DNA of 64,000 bases from contig NZ_JAESVP010000005.1 in assembly GCF_016765795.1 (NCBI RefSeq), forward strand, positions 186,001 to 250,000, written 5' to 3'. A program made the position numbers and the translations under genes. The notes under the pieces are model-generated. The model saw only the letters and a program-made list of their open reading frames with translations, was not told where the DNA came from and did no database searches. Position 1 is the stretch's first letter; the number at the start of each line of letters is the position of its first letter. Shown here one piece after another: positions 48,067-56,621 of the stretch. The stretch is from Fuscibacter oryzae (GTDB lineage Bacteria > Pseudomonadota > Alphaproteobacteria > Rhodobacterales > Rhodobacteraceae).

Positions 48067-48620
48067 TGCGCGTTGATGATTTGCCGGGTGAATTGATCCT
48101 GTGGATTCTGATCCTGTCAGAGGTGCTGGTTTTCATGGCCGGGGTCTCGGCCATGGTGATCAATGGCGCGCTGGACCCGCAGAGCTTTGCTGCTGCTCAG
48201 GCACAACTGGATGGCAGGATGGCGGCGCTGAACACGGTGGTTCTGGTCACCTCTGGCCTGTTTGCCGCCCGAGCCGAACGCGCCGCAGCAACCGGGAACC
48301 GCAGGGCTGCGCGCATCGCGCTGGTGCTGGCGGCGGCGGGCGGACTGGGCTTTCTGACGTTGAAAGGCGTGGAATATGCCCGTGACCTGCATGCGGGGCT
48401 GGGCATCGACAGCCATCCTTTCTTTACCTTTTACTACCTGCTGACCGGTTTTCACGCCGCCCATGTCATCGCAGGGGTGGCGGTGCTGGCGCTGGTGGCG
48501 ATCCGCGCGCGGCCGGAATCGGTGCAGGCGGGGGCGATGTTCTGGCATATGGTGGATCTGGTCTGGGTGCTGATCCTGCCGCCGGTCTATCTGATCTGGG
48601 GGACAGGATGGACCGGCTGA
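48066..48620 (+). CDS. norE: NorE, cytochrome oxidase subunit III-like protein
   Basis: A 184-residue five-helix membrane protein of the heme-copper oxidase subunit III family, needed for full NO reductase activity in related denitrifiers. Typical blocks: LPGELILWILILSEVLVFMAGV (about 5-26), LTLKGVEYARDLHAGLGIDSHPFFTFYYLLTGFHAAHVIAGV, and FWHMVDLVWVLILPPVYL. It overlaps norF by 13 bases. Confidence 0.93.
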   Translation: MRVDDLPGELILWILILSEVLVFMAGVSAMVINGALDPQSFAAAQAQLDGRMAALNTVVLVTSGLFAARAERAAATGNRRAARIALVLAAAGGLGFLTLKGVEYARDLHAGLGIDSHPFFTFYYLLTGFHAAHVIAGVAVLALVAIRARPESVQAGAMFWHMVDLVWVLILPPVYLIWGTGWTG

Positions 48621-48847
48621 CCCGCACCTGGGCGCTGCTGATCGGCCTGACGCTGGCCACCACCGCCCTTGCCGCTTGGGACGGGCGGCTGGCGGTGCCC
48701 GGGCTGATGCTGCTGGCTTGGGCAAAGGCGCGCGGCATTCTGGCCGGATTCCTGCATCTGCGGAACGCGCCCGGTTGGCTTGCGGCCTTTACCCTGCCGC
48801 TGGCGCTGTGGCTGGCCGCAATCGCGGCACTCATGGCAATCAGATAG
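48608..48847 (+). CDS. norF: NorF small membrane protein
   Basis: A 79-residue protein with two to three hydrophobic helices, in the position and of the length of NorF, which supports NO reductase in Paracoccus. It starts MDRLTRTWALLIGLTLATTA inside norE and contains LLAWAKARGILAGFLHLRNAP, a feature shared with NorF and cytochrome oxidase subunit IV-like proteins. Its 3' end overlaps the convergent Crp/Fnr gene by eight bases. Confidence 0.88.
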   Translation: MDRLTRTWALLIGLTLATTALAAWDGRLAVPGLMLLAWAKARGILAGFLHLRNAPGWLAAFTLPLALWLAAIAALMAIR

Positions 48848-49556
48848 CGCGACTTAGCGGGCCGTTCATGTCGGAATGCACCAGATCGCGCAGCCCGCTG
48901 ACCGAGGCGATGGCCGCGCTGCTCTGGTTCACGCGCACCCCATGGTCGCGCAGACGCACAAAGGCGCGGCTCAGGCTTTCGGGTTTCATTCCCAGCCGCC
49001 CGGCAATCAGCATCTTGTCATAGGGAAGGATCACGGTGGCGCTTTCGGCTTCGGCCGGGCAAAGCTCCAGCAGAAACTCGGCCACCCGCTGCGCGCCCGA
49101 CCGCGCCTTGAGCTGTTCGATCTGTTCGACCAGCCCCTGCAAATGCAGGAAGGTGGCCGACAGCACCGAAATCGCTGTTTCGGGGTGCGATTGCAAAAGG
49201 TCGAGAAAGGCCTGCGCCGGCACCGCCAGCAGTTCGCAATCGGTCGTCGCCTCTGCCGAAACCGGATAGGCGGCCCTGCGCAGGGCAATCGGCTCGCCAA
49301 AGCTCTGGCCTTTGGTCATCACGCCGACCACCGCCTCGGTGCCATTCGGGGCGATGCGGTACAGCTTTACCCAGCCCGCTGTGACGATGTGGATGGATTG
49401 CGCAATGTCACCGTGGTGAAAGATTGCCTGCCCGCGCCGCAAGTGCCGCAGATGGGCCGCGTTCAGCAGGATGGCCGAAAGGTCGGGCGGCAGGCCCGAG
49501 AACAGCCGCGACTGGCAGGCAATCTGCCTTTGGGCCTCGGTCAGTTTCACGCGCAT
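48840..49556 (-). CDS. Crp/Fnr-family regulator, Dnr-like
   Basis: A 238-residue cyclic-nucleotide-fold regulator without the N-terminal cysteine cluster of Fnr, as in the Dnr/NnrR NO-sensing branch. The sensor domain runs from LFSGLPPDLSAILL through FGEPIALRRAAYP; the HTH is MLIAGRLGMKPESLSRAFVRLRDHG with recognition helix PESLSRAF (about 192-199), whose E-x-x-S-R matches Fnr proteins that read TTGAT. Another ATG 15 codons upstream is possible. Its placement between nor and pseudoazurin supports a denitrification role. Confidence 0.85.
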   Translation of the reverse strand: MRVKLTEAQRQIACQSRLFSGLPPDLSAILLNAAHLRHLRRGQAIFHHGDIAQSIHIVTAGWVKLYRIAPNGTEAVVGVMTKGQSFGEPIALRRAAYPVSAEATTDCELLAVPAQAFLDLLQSHPETAISVLSATFLHLQGLVEQIEQLKARSGAQRVAEFLLELCPAEAESATVILPYDKMLIAGRLGMKPESLSRAFVRLRDHGVRVNQSSAAIASVSGLRDLVHSDMNGPLSRAI

Positions 49557-49653
49557 CTGTCTGGCCTTTCTGAATAGATGGCCCGGACGGACGAGGGACA
49601 TACGCCCGCCCGGACCCTTGGTGCCAACATTCCCCTTGCGGGCACCGTCGGCT

Positions 49654-49671
49654 TACCCCCGGCTGGGGGTA
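49654..49671. terminator. Hairpin after the pseudoazurin gene
   Basis: TACCCCC, loop GGCT, GGGGGTA: a perfect 7-bp stem ten bases after the pseudoazurin stop (minus strand). No T-run. It separates pseudoazurin from the downstream Crp/Fnr gene. Confidence 0.6.
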
Positions 49672-49680
49672 TTCGGCAGG

Positions 49681-50130
49681 TCACTTGACCTGTGCGATAT
49701 CCGCATCCAGCCGCTCGCGTGCCTTTTTCGGCAGCTTGGCAGTCTTGGCAGCATCAAGATTGGCAGGCGCATCGCCCACCTGGATCAGCGCGACCATGCC
49801 CATGGCGAAATGCGGGGTACATTTCACGCCGTATAGGCCCGCTTCGGTCACCGTCAGGTCATAGCCCTCGCTGATCTGGCTTTTGAACACTTCGACCCCG
49901 GCAGGAAGAATGTCCTTGATCGCCTCAACGTTGTGGCTTTTGTCGGTGGGGATAAAGTGGATCACGTCGCCGGGCGCGGCTTTTACAAATCCCGGCTCGA
50001 ACACCATGGCCCCGGCTTCGCCCTTGTTCTTCATATGCACCTCGAATTCGGCGGCAAGGGCGGGGGCGGCCAGCGCAAGGCCCAAGGCCAGACCCAAGGC
50101 GGGGACGGCAAGGAAGGTGATCAGTTTCAT
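49681..50130 (-). CDS. pazS: Pseudoazurin
   Basis: Periplasmic type 1 blue copper protein that donates electrons to nitrite reductase and NO reductase. The 149-residue precursor has a signal peptide (residues 1-27, ending ALA-A-E). Copper ligands are His66 ([11 protein letters not shown]), Cys104 and His107 (YGVKCTPHF) and Met112 (AMGMVALI), which correspond to His40, Cys78, His81 and Met86 in mature pseudoazurins. A dyad of the TTGAT/CGCAA type sits 80 bases upstream. Confidence 0.95.
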   Translation of the reverse strand: MKLITFLAVPALGLALGLALAAPALAAEFEVHMKNKGEAGAMVFEPGFVKAAPGDVIHFIPTDKSHNVEAIKDILPAGVEVFKSQISEGYDLTVTEAGLYGVKCTPHFAMGMVALIQVGDAPANLDAAKTAKLPKKARERLDADIAQVK

Positions 50131-50203
50131 TTTCAGTCTCCTGCGAAGCGGGTCGATCCTGACCCGTTGAGCAAGGGTCTAGGCTCTGGCGCAGTGCCCG
50201 ACT

Positions 50204-50217
50204 TTGATGAAACGCAA
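50204..50217 (-). promoter_or_regulatory. FNR/NnrR-type box upstream of pseudoazurin
   Basis: TTGAT-GAAA-CGCAA, a mixed dyad with one Fnr-type and one NnrR-type half. With the box at -41.5, transcription would start near 50169, and TAGACC lies at the matching -10 position (50181 to 50176, minus strand). Confidence 0.75.
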
Positions 50218-50266
50218 AGAGAGAGGCAGAATTCCGCTTTTCTGGCCAGCGCCGGATGATCAGCGA

Positions 50267-50989
50267 TCAGATCTCTGGATCGGCAATTTTCGCCAGCCCC
50301 TCGGCATCGGTCACGGTCAGCTTTTGCCGCCCGCCCTCGACCAGCCCCTGCCCTTCCCAGGCCGACAGCAGGCGCGACACGGTGTGCAGCGTGGTTCCCG
50401 TCATCTCGGCAATGTCCTGTCGGGTGATGGGAAAATCGATCCGGGTGCCGCCGCCTTCGATCCGGCCCGCTTTTTCCGCCAGCCGCAGCACGGCATGGGC
50501 CACGCGCCGCTCCACCTCTTGGGTGGACATTTCGCGCAGGCGAGTATGGGCCTCATCCAGCCGCTGGCCGATGGTCTGCATGGCGTTTATCGCAAGGCGG
50601 GGGTTGTTTTCGACCACCGCATCCCAGTCGGCCATCGGCCAGCTGACAACGATGGATTCAACCGCCGCCCGCGCGGTGCCGGGGTAATCGGGTCGGGCCA
50701 ATGCACGGGCAAAGCCGAACAGATCGCCCGGATGCACCACCCGCACCATGACCTGCTGACCGTCGGGCGTGACCTGGCTTACCTTGAGGCGGCCATGCAG
50801 CAACAGGTAAAAAGCCACCGCCTCGGCGCCCTGTTCGAACACCAGATCCCCCGGCGCCACGCGCCGCGAGGTGGCGCGCACCATCAACCGCGACAAGGCG
50901 GCAGAGTCCATCTGCCGGAACAAGGGCAGATTGCGGACAAGGGAAATGTCGATTGCCAAGTTTTGCGCCTTCACACCGGGTCTTTCCAT
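50267..50989 (-). CDS. nnrR: Nitrite/NO-responsive Crp/Fnr regulator NnrR
   Basis: A 240-residue Crp/Fnr regulator of the NnrR group, which activates nirK, nor and nnrS in response to NO. It lacks Fnr cysteines. The HTH is FPITRQDIAEMTGTTLHTVSRLLSAWEGQGL (about 186-216); the recognition helix LHTVSRLL carries His where Fnr has Glu, in line with reading TTGCG rather than TTGAT. The ATG gives MERPGVKAQNLAIDISLVRNLPLF; no strong ribosome site is seen. It follows nirV by 58 bases on the same strand. Confidence 0.87.
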   Translation of the reverse strand: MERPGVKAQNLAIDISLVRNLPLFRQMDSAALSRLMVRATSRRVAPGDLVFEQGAEAVAFYLLLHGRLKVSQVTPDGQQVMVRVVHPGDLFGFARALARPDYPGTARAAVESIVVSWPMADWDAVVENNPRLAINAMQTIGQRLDEAHTRLREMSTQEVERRVAHAVLRLAEKAGRIEGGGTRIDFPITRQDIAEMTGTTLHTVSRLLSAWEGQGLVEGGRQKLTVTDAEGLAKIADPEI

Positions 50990-51047
50990 TGGTGGCGCAA
51001 AACGAGCGGAATGCAAAGCCCGACGGGCCTTATGGCCGGGCGGCGCG

Positions 51048-51851
51048 TCACCCGGCCTCCCGCACCAGCCGGAAGCCCAGGTTGGCGGGCGGCACCCCGA
51101 CCGAACAGCCACCCGACTTTGGGTCGCGGACAAAATCGCTGATCGCGGCGCGATGCAGACCTTCGGCAATATAGATGCCGCAGCTGTCACTTTGCCGCAG
51201 GATCGCGCCACTGCCATCCACCTCGACCCGGCGCAGGCAGGTCGAGGTCCATTCCCAGACCGCGCCGCCAATGTCATGCACGCCCAACGCATTGACGTTC
51301 AGGTTGCCCACTGGGCGAACCTCCCTATCCAGATTGCGGCTGCGGGCGGATTCGGCGCTGTATTCGGCCAGCCACAGAACGGCGGGGTTCGACGGATCGC
51401 TTTCTATGCCAAGAGCATCATCGCGGAACAATTCGCCTGCGGCTTGCGCCCATTCGACATCACTGGGCAGGCGCCAGGTATCGCCGGTGCGGTCCGACAT
51501 CCAGGCGGCATAGGCATTGGCGTCGATCCAGCTTACGCCGGTCACCGGCAGGTCGGACTGATCCGCAGGGCCATCCGCAGCGGTGCAGGCCCCCTCGGCC
51601 ACGCAGGTTTGCCAGTCTGCCATGCTGACCGGCAAGGCCATGATCTCGACCGGGGCGGGGATTGTCACGCGTTCCACCGGCGCATCGACCGGCCAGCCAC
51701 CCTGCTGCCAGTCACCGTCCAGCCGGTGGGCGAAAGGGGCAGGCACCAGCCGCACCAGTTCGGGCAGCGCGGTCGGCGTGGTCTGCGGCCAGAACGAAAT
51801 GCCCAGTGCGCCAAAGGCAGCCCCGGCCATAAGAAGGGCAGATACCTGCAT
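51048..51851 (-). CDS. nirV: NirV, SUMF1/formylglycine-generating-enzyme-like protein
   Basis: A 267-residue exported or membrane-anchored protein of the SUMF1 fold that accompanies nirK in many denitrifiers; exact role unsettled. Residues 1-20 form a signal/anchor. The fold is marked by LPVTGVSWIDANAYAAWMSDRTGDTWRLPSDVEWAQAA (about 101-137), GVHDIGGAVWEWTSTC and LGFRLVREAG at the end. It is downstream of nirK with a strong hairpin between. Confidence 0.92.
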   Translation of the reverse strand: MQVSALLMAGAAFGALGISFWPQTTPTALPELVRLVPAPFAHRLDGDWQQGGWPVDAPVERVTIPAPVEIMALPVSMADWQTCVAEGACTAADGPADQSDLPVTGVSWIDANAYAAWMSDRTGDTWRLPSDVEWAQAAGELFRDDALGIESDPSNPAVLWLAEYSAESARSRNLDREVRPVGNLNVNALGVHDIGGAVWEWTSTCLRRVEVDGSGAILRQSDSCGIYIAEGLHRAAISDFVRDPKSGGCSVGVPPANLGFRLVREAG

Positions 51852-51866
51852 GTCATGTCCCCGATG

Positions 51867-51896
51867 AAAAGGGGCCGCCCCGACAAGGGACGGCCC
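51867..51896 (-). terminator. Intrinsic terminator-like hairpin between nirK and nirV
   Basis: On the minus strand GGGCCG...CGGCCC with an inner CCC/GGG stem and loop TTGT, followed after two bases by TTTT (51870 to 51867). It lies 13 bases after the nirK stop and 16 bases before the nirV ATG, so it should lower nirV relative to nirK. Confidence 0.75.
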
Positions 51897-51909
51897 GGCT
51901 GATGCGATG

Positions 51910-53034
51910 TCAGACCGCAGAGGGGGCCAGAATCTGCTTCATCAGATCATCGTTCCACTCGCCCTCAACCTTCACATGGCCGGCGGCCCCCAGCTCAAAG
52001 GCTTCGATCAGGTTGTGGTTCACATAGGCGTAGATGCCCGGCTGCTGGAAGGTATAGACCATCAGCCCCGCCGTGCCGCCCGGAATGAACCAGGTTTCCA
52101 GCCCGCGTTCCGGTGGGTTGTTGAACTTGCCCGTGGCCCAGACATAATCACCATGCCCGCCGATCAGGTGGGGCCGGGTGTCGCGGTTGGCCTGACTGTG
52201 GATGAAGGCCACCGTTTCGCCAACTTTGGCCGTCATCGCATTGTCGCCCGTCAGGGCACCGACCGCGCCGTTGAACACCACATGGCTGGGCGTCAGCGTT
52301 TTCATGACTGCGACAGTGTCTTCATAGCTTTCGCCGGGGCTGTCATAGGTCTTCCAGTTGCCCGCAGCGTCACGCGGCACATAGAAATCCTGCTCGCCGA
52401 CATAGTAGACCTTGTCATAGGTCACCGCCTCGCCGTCGCGGCCTTTCAGCCCGTCGCGCGGCAGCACCATGATCGCGCCGTTCATCCCCGACACCACATG
52501 CCAGGCCACCATGCCCGGAGGGGCGCAGTGATAGACGAACACGCCCGGCTTGGTTGCTTTCCAGCGCAGGATGGTCTTTTCGCCGGGGTTGATCTGGGTC
52601 AGCGCGCCACCGCCCAAAGCCCCCGTAGAGCTGTGAAAGTCGATGTTGTGCAGCAACTCATTCGTCGGCGCGTTGATCAGCGTCAGTTCGACATAATCGC
52701 CCTCATGCACCACCATCAGCGGGCCGGGCACCGTGCCGTTGAAGGTAGAGGCCCAAACCTCGGCACCGCTGTCGTCCAGCTTGATCTTCTTTTCGTGGAT
52801 GGTGATCTCGAACTCGACCACCTTCGGCCCGCCGGTGGCAACCTGTTCATGTTCATGCACAAAGGGCGGATCGACCAGCTTGACCTTGACGCGCGGCAGA
52901 CTGTCCACGTCCGACGGCGTGGCAGAGGTCAGCACCGCCTTGGTTTCGGCGGCGACCTGACGCACCTGGGTCAGGGCACCCGCAAAGGCAGCCCCGGCCA
53001 GCAGGGTGCGGCGGCTTACGGGCAACGTGGTCAT
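51910..53034 (-). CDS. nirK: Copper-containing nitrite reductase
   Basis: Periplasmic trimeric Cu enzyme that reduces nitrite to NO. The 374-residue precursor has a twin-arginine signal ([14 protein letters not shown], about 7-20). Type 1 Cu ligands: His129, Cys170, His179, Met184 ([20 protein letters not shown]). Type 2 Cu ligands: His134, His169 and His340 ([10 protein letters not shown]); the catalytic pair is Asp132 (HNIDFHS) and His289 ([11 protein letters not shown]). Length is typical of the Alcaligenes/Rhodobacter class. It is divergent from nnrS with two NnrR-type boxes between. Confidence 0.97.
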   Translation of the reverse strand: MTTLPVSRRTLLAGAAFAGALTQVRQVAAETKAVLTSATPSDVDSLPRVKVKLVDPPFVHEHEQVATGGPKVVEFEITIHEKKIKLDDSGAEVWASTFNGTVPGPLMVVHEGDYVELTLINAPTNELLHNIDFHSSTGALGGGALTQINPGEKTILRWKATKPGVFVYHCAPPGMVAWHVVSGMNGAIMVLPRDGLKGRDGEAVTYDKVYYVGEQDFYVPRDAAGNWKTYDSPGESYEDTVAVMKTLTPSHVVFNGAVGALTGDNAMTAKVGETVAFIHSQANRDTRPHLIGGHGDYVWATGKFNNPPERGLETWFIPGGTAGLMVYTFQQPGIYAYVNHNLIEAFELGAAGHVKVEGEWNDDLMKQILAPSAV

Positions 53035-53112
53035 GGCATATCTCCTATCGGTCTTCTGTGACCCGGATCTTTCCGGCTGATCCCATAGTGACAGGTTCCG
53101 TTGCCGCCTTCG

Positions 53113-53126
53113 TTGTGCCGGAACAA
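53113..53126 (-). promoter_or_regulatory. NnrR-type box for nirK
   Basis: TTGTG-CCGG-AACAA, one mismatch from a perfect dyad. Centred at -41.5 it would start nirK transcription near 53078, 44 bases before the ATG, with CCCATA on the plus strand (TATGGG on the minus) near -10. Confidence 0.7.
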
Positions 53127-53153
53127 CCAACGCCACCCCATTTGCCGCCTTGC

Positions 53154-53167
53154 TTGCGGCAGCGCAA
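53154..53167 (+). promoter_or_regulatory. NnrR-type box for nnrS
   Basis: TTGCG-GCAG-CGCAA, a perfect 5-4-5 palindrome. Centred at -41.5 it would start nnrS transcription near 53202, 23 bases before the ATG, with TATCGG near -10. It could also assist nirK. Confidence 0.82.
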
Positions 53168-53224
53168 AGAGCGCGCGGTTTTCCGGCCTATCGGTCTGGG
53201 GAATGACATTGCAAGGAGCCTGCC

Positions 53225-54424
53225 ATGACACAGGAAAAACGCCCCCGCATCCCGCGTGGGCTAAAGCAAGAGGGGCTGGCGCTGTGGTCCTATGGGTTCA
53301 GGCCGTTCTTTCTGGGCGGGGCGATGTGGGCCGTGTTGACCATGGCGCTGTGGATTGCCGCACTTATCCACGGCCTGCCGCTGGGCGGCGACTTCGGCGC
53401 CCCCCTGTGGCACGCGCATGAGATGGTGTTTGGCTTTGCACCCGCCGTACTGGCCGGGTTCCTGCTGACCGCAATTCCGAACTGGACAGGCGGCCTGCCG
53501 GTTTCGGGTGCGCGACTGATGGCGCTGTTCGGCATCTGGGCCGTCGGGCGGATTGCGATGGCGGGGGCGGCGCTGACCGGAATCTGGCCAGCCATGCTGA
53601 TCGACGCGGCCTTTCTGCCGATCCTGCTGGCCATCGCCGCAAGAGAGATCATTGCGGGTGCCAAGTGGAACGACCTCAAGGTGCTGGCCGGGGTGGCGGC
53701 GGTCATGGCGGGCAATCTGGGGTTTCATGCCGCCGTGCTGACCGGCGGCGACCCGTCGCTTTGGCTGCGCGCGGCGGTTGCGGGCTTTGTCGTGCTGGTG
53801 CTGATCATGGGCGGGCGGATCATTCCGAGCTTTACCCGAAACTGGCTGAACCAGCGCGGGATCACGCGGTTTCCGGTGCCCTACAACCGCTTTGACCTTG
53901 GGGTGATCTGGGTTTCTGCCGGGGCGCTGGCGCTGTGGGCGATCGCGCCAGAGGGAAGGCTGACGATGGTGACAGCCCTGATTGCCGCCGGGCTGAACCT
54001 TGCCCGGCTGGCGCGCTGGCAAGGGCTGGCCACGCGGAGCGAAGGGCTGCTGTTCGTGCTGCATCTGGCCTATGCCTTCATGCCGCTGGGCTTTGTGACC
54101 ATCGCCGCAGCAGGGATGGGCGTGGTGCAACCTGTCTCGGCGCTGCATGTGCTGACAGTTGGGGTGATTGGCGGGACAATGCTGGCGATGATGACGCGGG
54201 TCACGCGCGGCCATACCGGGCGGGCGCTGACCGCATCGCGGATGACGCGGCTTTCCTATCTGTGCCTGTTTGCGGCGGCTTTGGCGCGTCCACTGGCGGA
54301 TGTGTTGGGGAGGATGGCACTGATGGAGGCGGCGGGGATATTGTGGATGCTCGCCTTCGGAATGTTCGTTCTGGAACATGGCGCGATGCTTGTCTTGCGC
54401 CGCCGTCAGCCGCGCGGCGCCTAG
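53225..54424 (+). CDS. nnrS: NnrS heme-copper membrane protein
   Basis: A 399-residue, about 12-helix heme-copper membrane protein that eases nitrosative stress and is induced with denitrification. Signature blocks: ALWSYGFRPFFLGGAMWAVL (about 19-38), APLWHAHEMVFGFAPAVLAGFLLTAIPNWTG with conserved His, MGGRIIPSFTRNWLNQRG and SALHVLTVGVIGGTMLAMMTRVTRGHTGR. It is divergent from nirK and convergent with the DUF59 gene. Confidence 0.94.
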   Translation: MTQEKRPRIPRGLKQEGLALWSYGFRPFFLGGAMWAVLTMALWIAALIHGLPLGGDFGAPLWHAHEMVFGFAPAVLAGFLLTAIPNWTGGLPVSGARLMALFGIWAVGRIAMAGAALTGIWPAMLIDAAFLPILLAIAAREIIAGAKWNDLKVLAGVAAVMAGNLGFHAAVLTGGDPSLWLRAAVAGFVVLVLIMGGRIIPSFTRNWLNQRGITRFPVPYNRFDLGVIWVSAGALALWAIAPEGRLTMVTALIAAGLNLARLARWQGLATRSEGLLFVLHLAYAFMPLGFVTIAAAGMGVVQPVSALHVLTVGVIGGTMLAMMTRVTRGHTGRALTASRMTRLSYLCLFAAALARPLADVLGRMALMEAAGILWMLAFGMFVLEHGAMLVLRRRQPRGA

Positions 54425-54440
54425 CCACGGGCCCGCGCGA

Positions 54441-54722
54441 TCAGCCCGGCGCCATGCGCGCCGGGGTCCAGGGCGGTTCCCAGACCAACCGCACCTCGGC
54501 TGATCGGATGCCTTCAACCCCCAGCACCGCCGCCTCTACCCCCAGCCGCAGCATATCCGCCATCGGGCACCCGCGTGTGGTGGTTGTCATGTCAATCTCT
54601 GCCCGGTCCCCCAGCACGCGGATGTCATAGATCATTCCCATGGCGATCAGGTCGCGCCCTGTTTCGGGGTCTTGCACCCCGCGCAGCCTGTCTTCGATCT
54701 GATCCTGAAGCGTGATGGCCAT
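54441..54722 (-). CDS. DUF59/MIP18-family iron-sulfur assembly-type protein
   Basis: A 93-residue protein of the DUF59 (MIP18/SufT/PaaD) family, members of which help build or transfer Fe-S clusters. Motifs: LRGVQDPETGRDLIAMGMIYDIRV (about 13-36) and the Cys-containing MTTTTRGCPMADMLRLGVEAAV. It is the third gene of the operon with the DUF2249 protein and a 12-helix membrane protein, one base after the DUF2249 stop. Its position beside nnrS and an upstream NO-type box suggest a role in repair or assembly of metal centres during denitrification. Confidence 0.87.
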   Translation of the reverse strand: MAITLQDQIEDRLRGVQDPETGRDLIAMGMIYDIRVLGDRAEIDMTTTTRGCPMADMLRLGVEAAVLGVEGIRSAEVRLVWEPPWTPARMAPG

Positions 54723-54723
54723 C

Positions 54724-55242
54724 TTAATCCCCGCAGCGGATCATTAGGCGATAGGTCGTGCCATCGGGCGCATAATTGCCCGCCCATTCATGGCCGCGAT
54801 GGGCAAGTTCGGGAAACAGGAACATCGGTTCACGGTCCAGCAGGGCGAACAGCACGGCACCGGGCGGCATGTCTAGCAGGGCTTCCAGAATCCGCACCAT
54901 CGGCTCTGGCGGCATCAGCCCCAAAAGGTCCAGCGACTGCGACGGATCGGGCCATAGCATCGCACCGGGGGCCGATCCGGGTGCCAGACCAACCGCAGGC
55001 GGGGCGGCATCCAGCGGGGTGAAGGTTACTTCCCACGCGCCATCGGGCAATTGCCGGTCACTACAGGCAAAGCCACGATTGGCCATGACATTGAACAGCG
55101 GCGCGGGCCGGAAGGGGGCCACCAGCCGCAACGCCTGCCCGGCGGCAAGCGCATCGACGGCGGACATGATGGCCGCGAAAGGCTCTTCGCCACGCGCAAG
55201 CTGCGGGCGGACATCAAGGTCAAGCGGTGCGGGCGTGATCAT
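54724..55242 (-). CDS. Tandem DUF2249 protein
   Basis: A 172-residue protein with two DUF2249-like units. The first (about 5-75) has PLDLDVRPQLARGEEPFAAIMSAVDALAAGQALRLVAPFRPAPLF; the second (about 95-172) has LDLLGLMPPEPMVRILEALLDMPPGAVLFALLDREPMFLFPEL and ends HEWAGNYAPDGTTYRLMI. DUF2249 is an abundant but uncharacterised SirA-like fold often found with denitrification or NO genes. It overlaps the upstream membrane-protein gene by 23 bases. Confidence 0.85.
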   Translation of the reverse strand: MITPAPLDLDVRPQLARGEEPFAAIMSAVDALAAGQALRLVAPFRPAPLFNVMANRGFACSDRQLPDGAWEVTFTPLDAAPPAVGLAPGSAPGAMLWPDPSQSLDLLGLMPPEPMVRILEALLDMPPGAVLFALLDREPMFLFPELAHRGHEWAGNYAPDGTTYRLMIRCGD

Positions 55243-56566
55243 GGGCGGACCTCTTATCAGGGGCGGGAAAGATGACGGGCGGCAGCGTGGCCGGACGCTT
55301 TTGCGGGTCAAGGTGGGAAAGCCGCCGGATCGCCACCAGCTCTGCCCCCAACCCCAGCGCCGCCAGCAACAGCGCGGCAACCGACAGACGAAAGACCAAG
55401 GGCTGCACCAGCAACAGCGCCAGCCCCCCCACCGCCCCGCCGCCGCCCCACAGCGACAGCCAGCGTGTGGTGGCGCGCGGGTCGGTCAGGTGATGCACCA
55501 AGGGCACGGGTGCCCGCCCGATCAGAGGCGCGAAGACCTGTATCCAGGTCAGAAAGCTGACGATCTTGACCATCTGCGCCAGCGTCAGCAACGAAAGCCA
55601 CCCCACCAGTGCTACAAAAATTGCAGCCTCGGCCCAACGGCCCCCCAGCCACAGCGCAGGCCCCGCCAACAGCGCCGCAAGCCCAAGAAAGGCCAGCGCC
55701 ACCCGGCTCCAGCGCATGTTGCCTTCGGGGTCGGCGCGGCGGCGCAGGCGCCATATCCGGGCCACCTCTGCCAGATAAAGCGCCACGACAGCAGGCAACA
55801 GCGCGGTCAGACACCACAGCAGGACCGCAGGCACCACGCCCTGCACAAGCAGCAGCATCCCCGCCAGGAGGATCAGCCCAAGCGTCAGCCCAGCCGCCAG
55901 ACGCACCGCAAGCCGCAAGGCAGCGCCGCCTTCCGGGGCCAGCAGGAACATGGCAAACAGCGTATAGCTGACACCGAACGCCGCCAGCGACAGCCAGCCC
56001 GCGACGCCCAGCAAAACATGCAGCCCCAGCCCGTCGGGCAGGAACGCCGGCATCAGGTCGATCCCGGAAAGATTATAGGTCATCGCAGCGCCACTGGCCC
56101 ACAGCGCGGCCAACGCAACCAGCGCCAACTGCACCTCGGCCAGTTTGTGGCTGGCACGAACCAGCAGCAAAGGCACGATCATCGCCGCAGCCAGACCGAA
56201 TGCCACCGCCAGCAAGACCGGAGCCACAAGGAAAGCACCGCGCACCGCCTCATGCCCGTCCAGCCACAGGAACCCGGTCGCCAAGGCCACCGTTCCGCCG
56301 ATTCCCGCCAGCAGCGCGGGCAGCGCCAGAACCGGCAGAACTGGCGGGCGGGCGGCCAGAACCGGCACGAACTGTATCAGCGCGCCCAGCATCGCCAGAC
56401 ACAGCCAGCCCAAGGTGAAAAGATGCACCCCCGCCAACCCCACCCCGCGCGACCAGTCGCTCGGTCCCACGGCTCCGCCCAGCGCAAGGGTCAATGACAG
56501 CAGCAGGAACAGCAGTGCCGCCCCGAACCAGGCCATCGTCCAGCGTGAAAGTTGTTTTGCAGGCAT
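55220..56566 (-). CDS. 12-helix membrane protein, heme-copper/NnrS-like, denitrification-linked
   Basis: A 448-residue polytopic protein with about 12 helices and a hydrophilic C-terminal tail (HLDPQKRPATLPP). It does not match NnrS or NorB directly, but two helices carry conserved-looking histidines in a shared setting: GVHLFTLGWLCLAMLGALIQ (His48) and GLHVLLGVAGWLSLAAFGV (His183), like heme-ligand helices of the oxidase superfamily; another His cluster is VPLVHHLTD. It leads the operon with DUF2249 and DUF59 genes and has an FNR-type box with a matching -10. Function unknown. Confidence 0.8.
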   Translation of the reverse strand: MPAKQLSRWTMAWFGAALLFLLLSLTLALGGAVGPSDWSRGVGLAGVHLFTLGWLCLAMLGALIQFVPVLAARPPVLPVLALPALLAGIGGTVALATGFLWLDGHEAVRGAFLVAPVLLAVAFGLAAAMIVPLLLVRASHKLAEVQLALVALAALWASGAAMTYNLSGIDLMPAFLPDGLGLHVLLGVAGWLSLAAFGVSYTLFAMFLLAPEGGAALRLAVRLAAGLTLGLILLAGMLLLVQGVVPAVLLWCLTALLPAVVALYLAEVARIWRLRRRADPEGNMRWSRVALAFLGLAALLAGPALWLGGRWAEAAIFVALVGWLSLLTLAQMVKIVSFLTWIQVFAPLIGRAPVPLVHHLTDPRATTRWLSLWGGGGAVGGLALLLVQPLVFRLSVAALLLAALGLGAELVAIRRLSHLDPQKRPATLPPVIFPAPDKRSAHDHARTA

Positions 56567-56621
56567 CGGGGTCTTCCGCGCAAAGATGGACCCACTATGC
56601 TGCTTTGCCTGCCGCCCGTCC

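Noticed and set aside
48840-49556. Fnr (oxygen sensor) identity for the Crp/Fnr gene after norF
   Set aside because: The N-terminal cysteine cluster needed for a 4Fe-4S centre is absent; only scattered single cysteines occur.
54776-56497. A 573-codon plus-strand frame opposite the 448-residue membrane protein and DUF2249 genes
   Set aside because: Extremely Gln/Arg/His-rich low-complexity translation, the expected shadow of a Leu/Ala-rich membrane protein.
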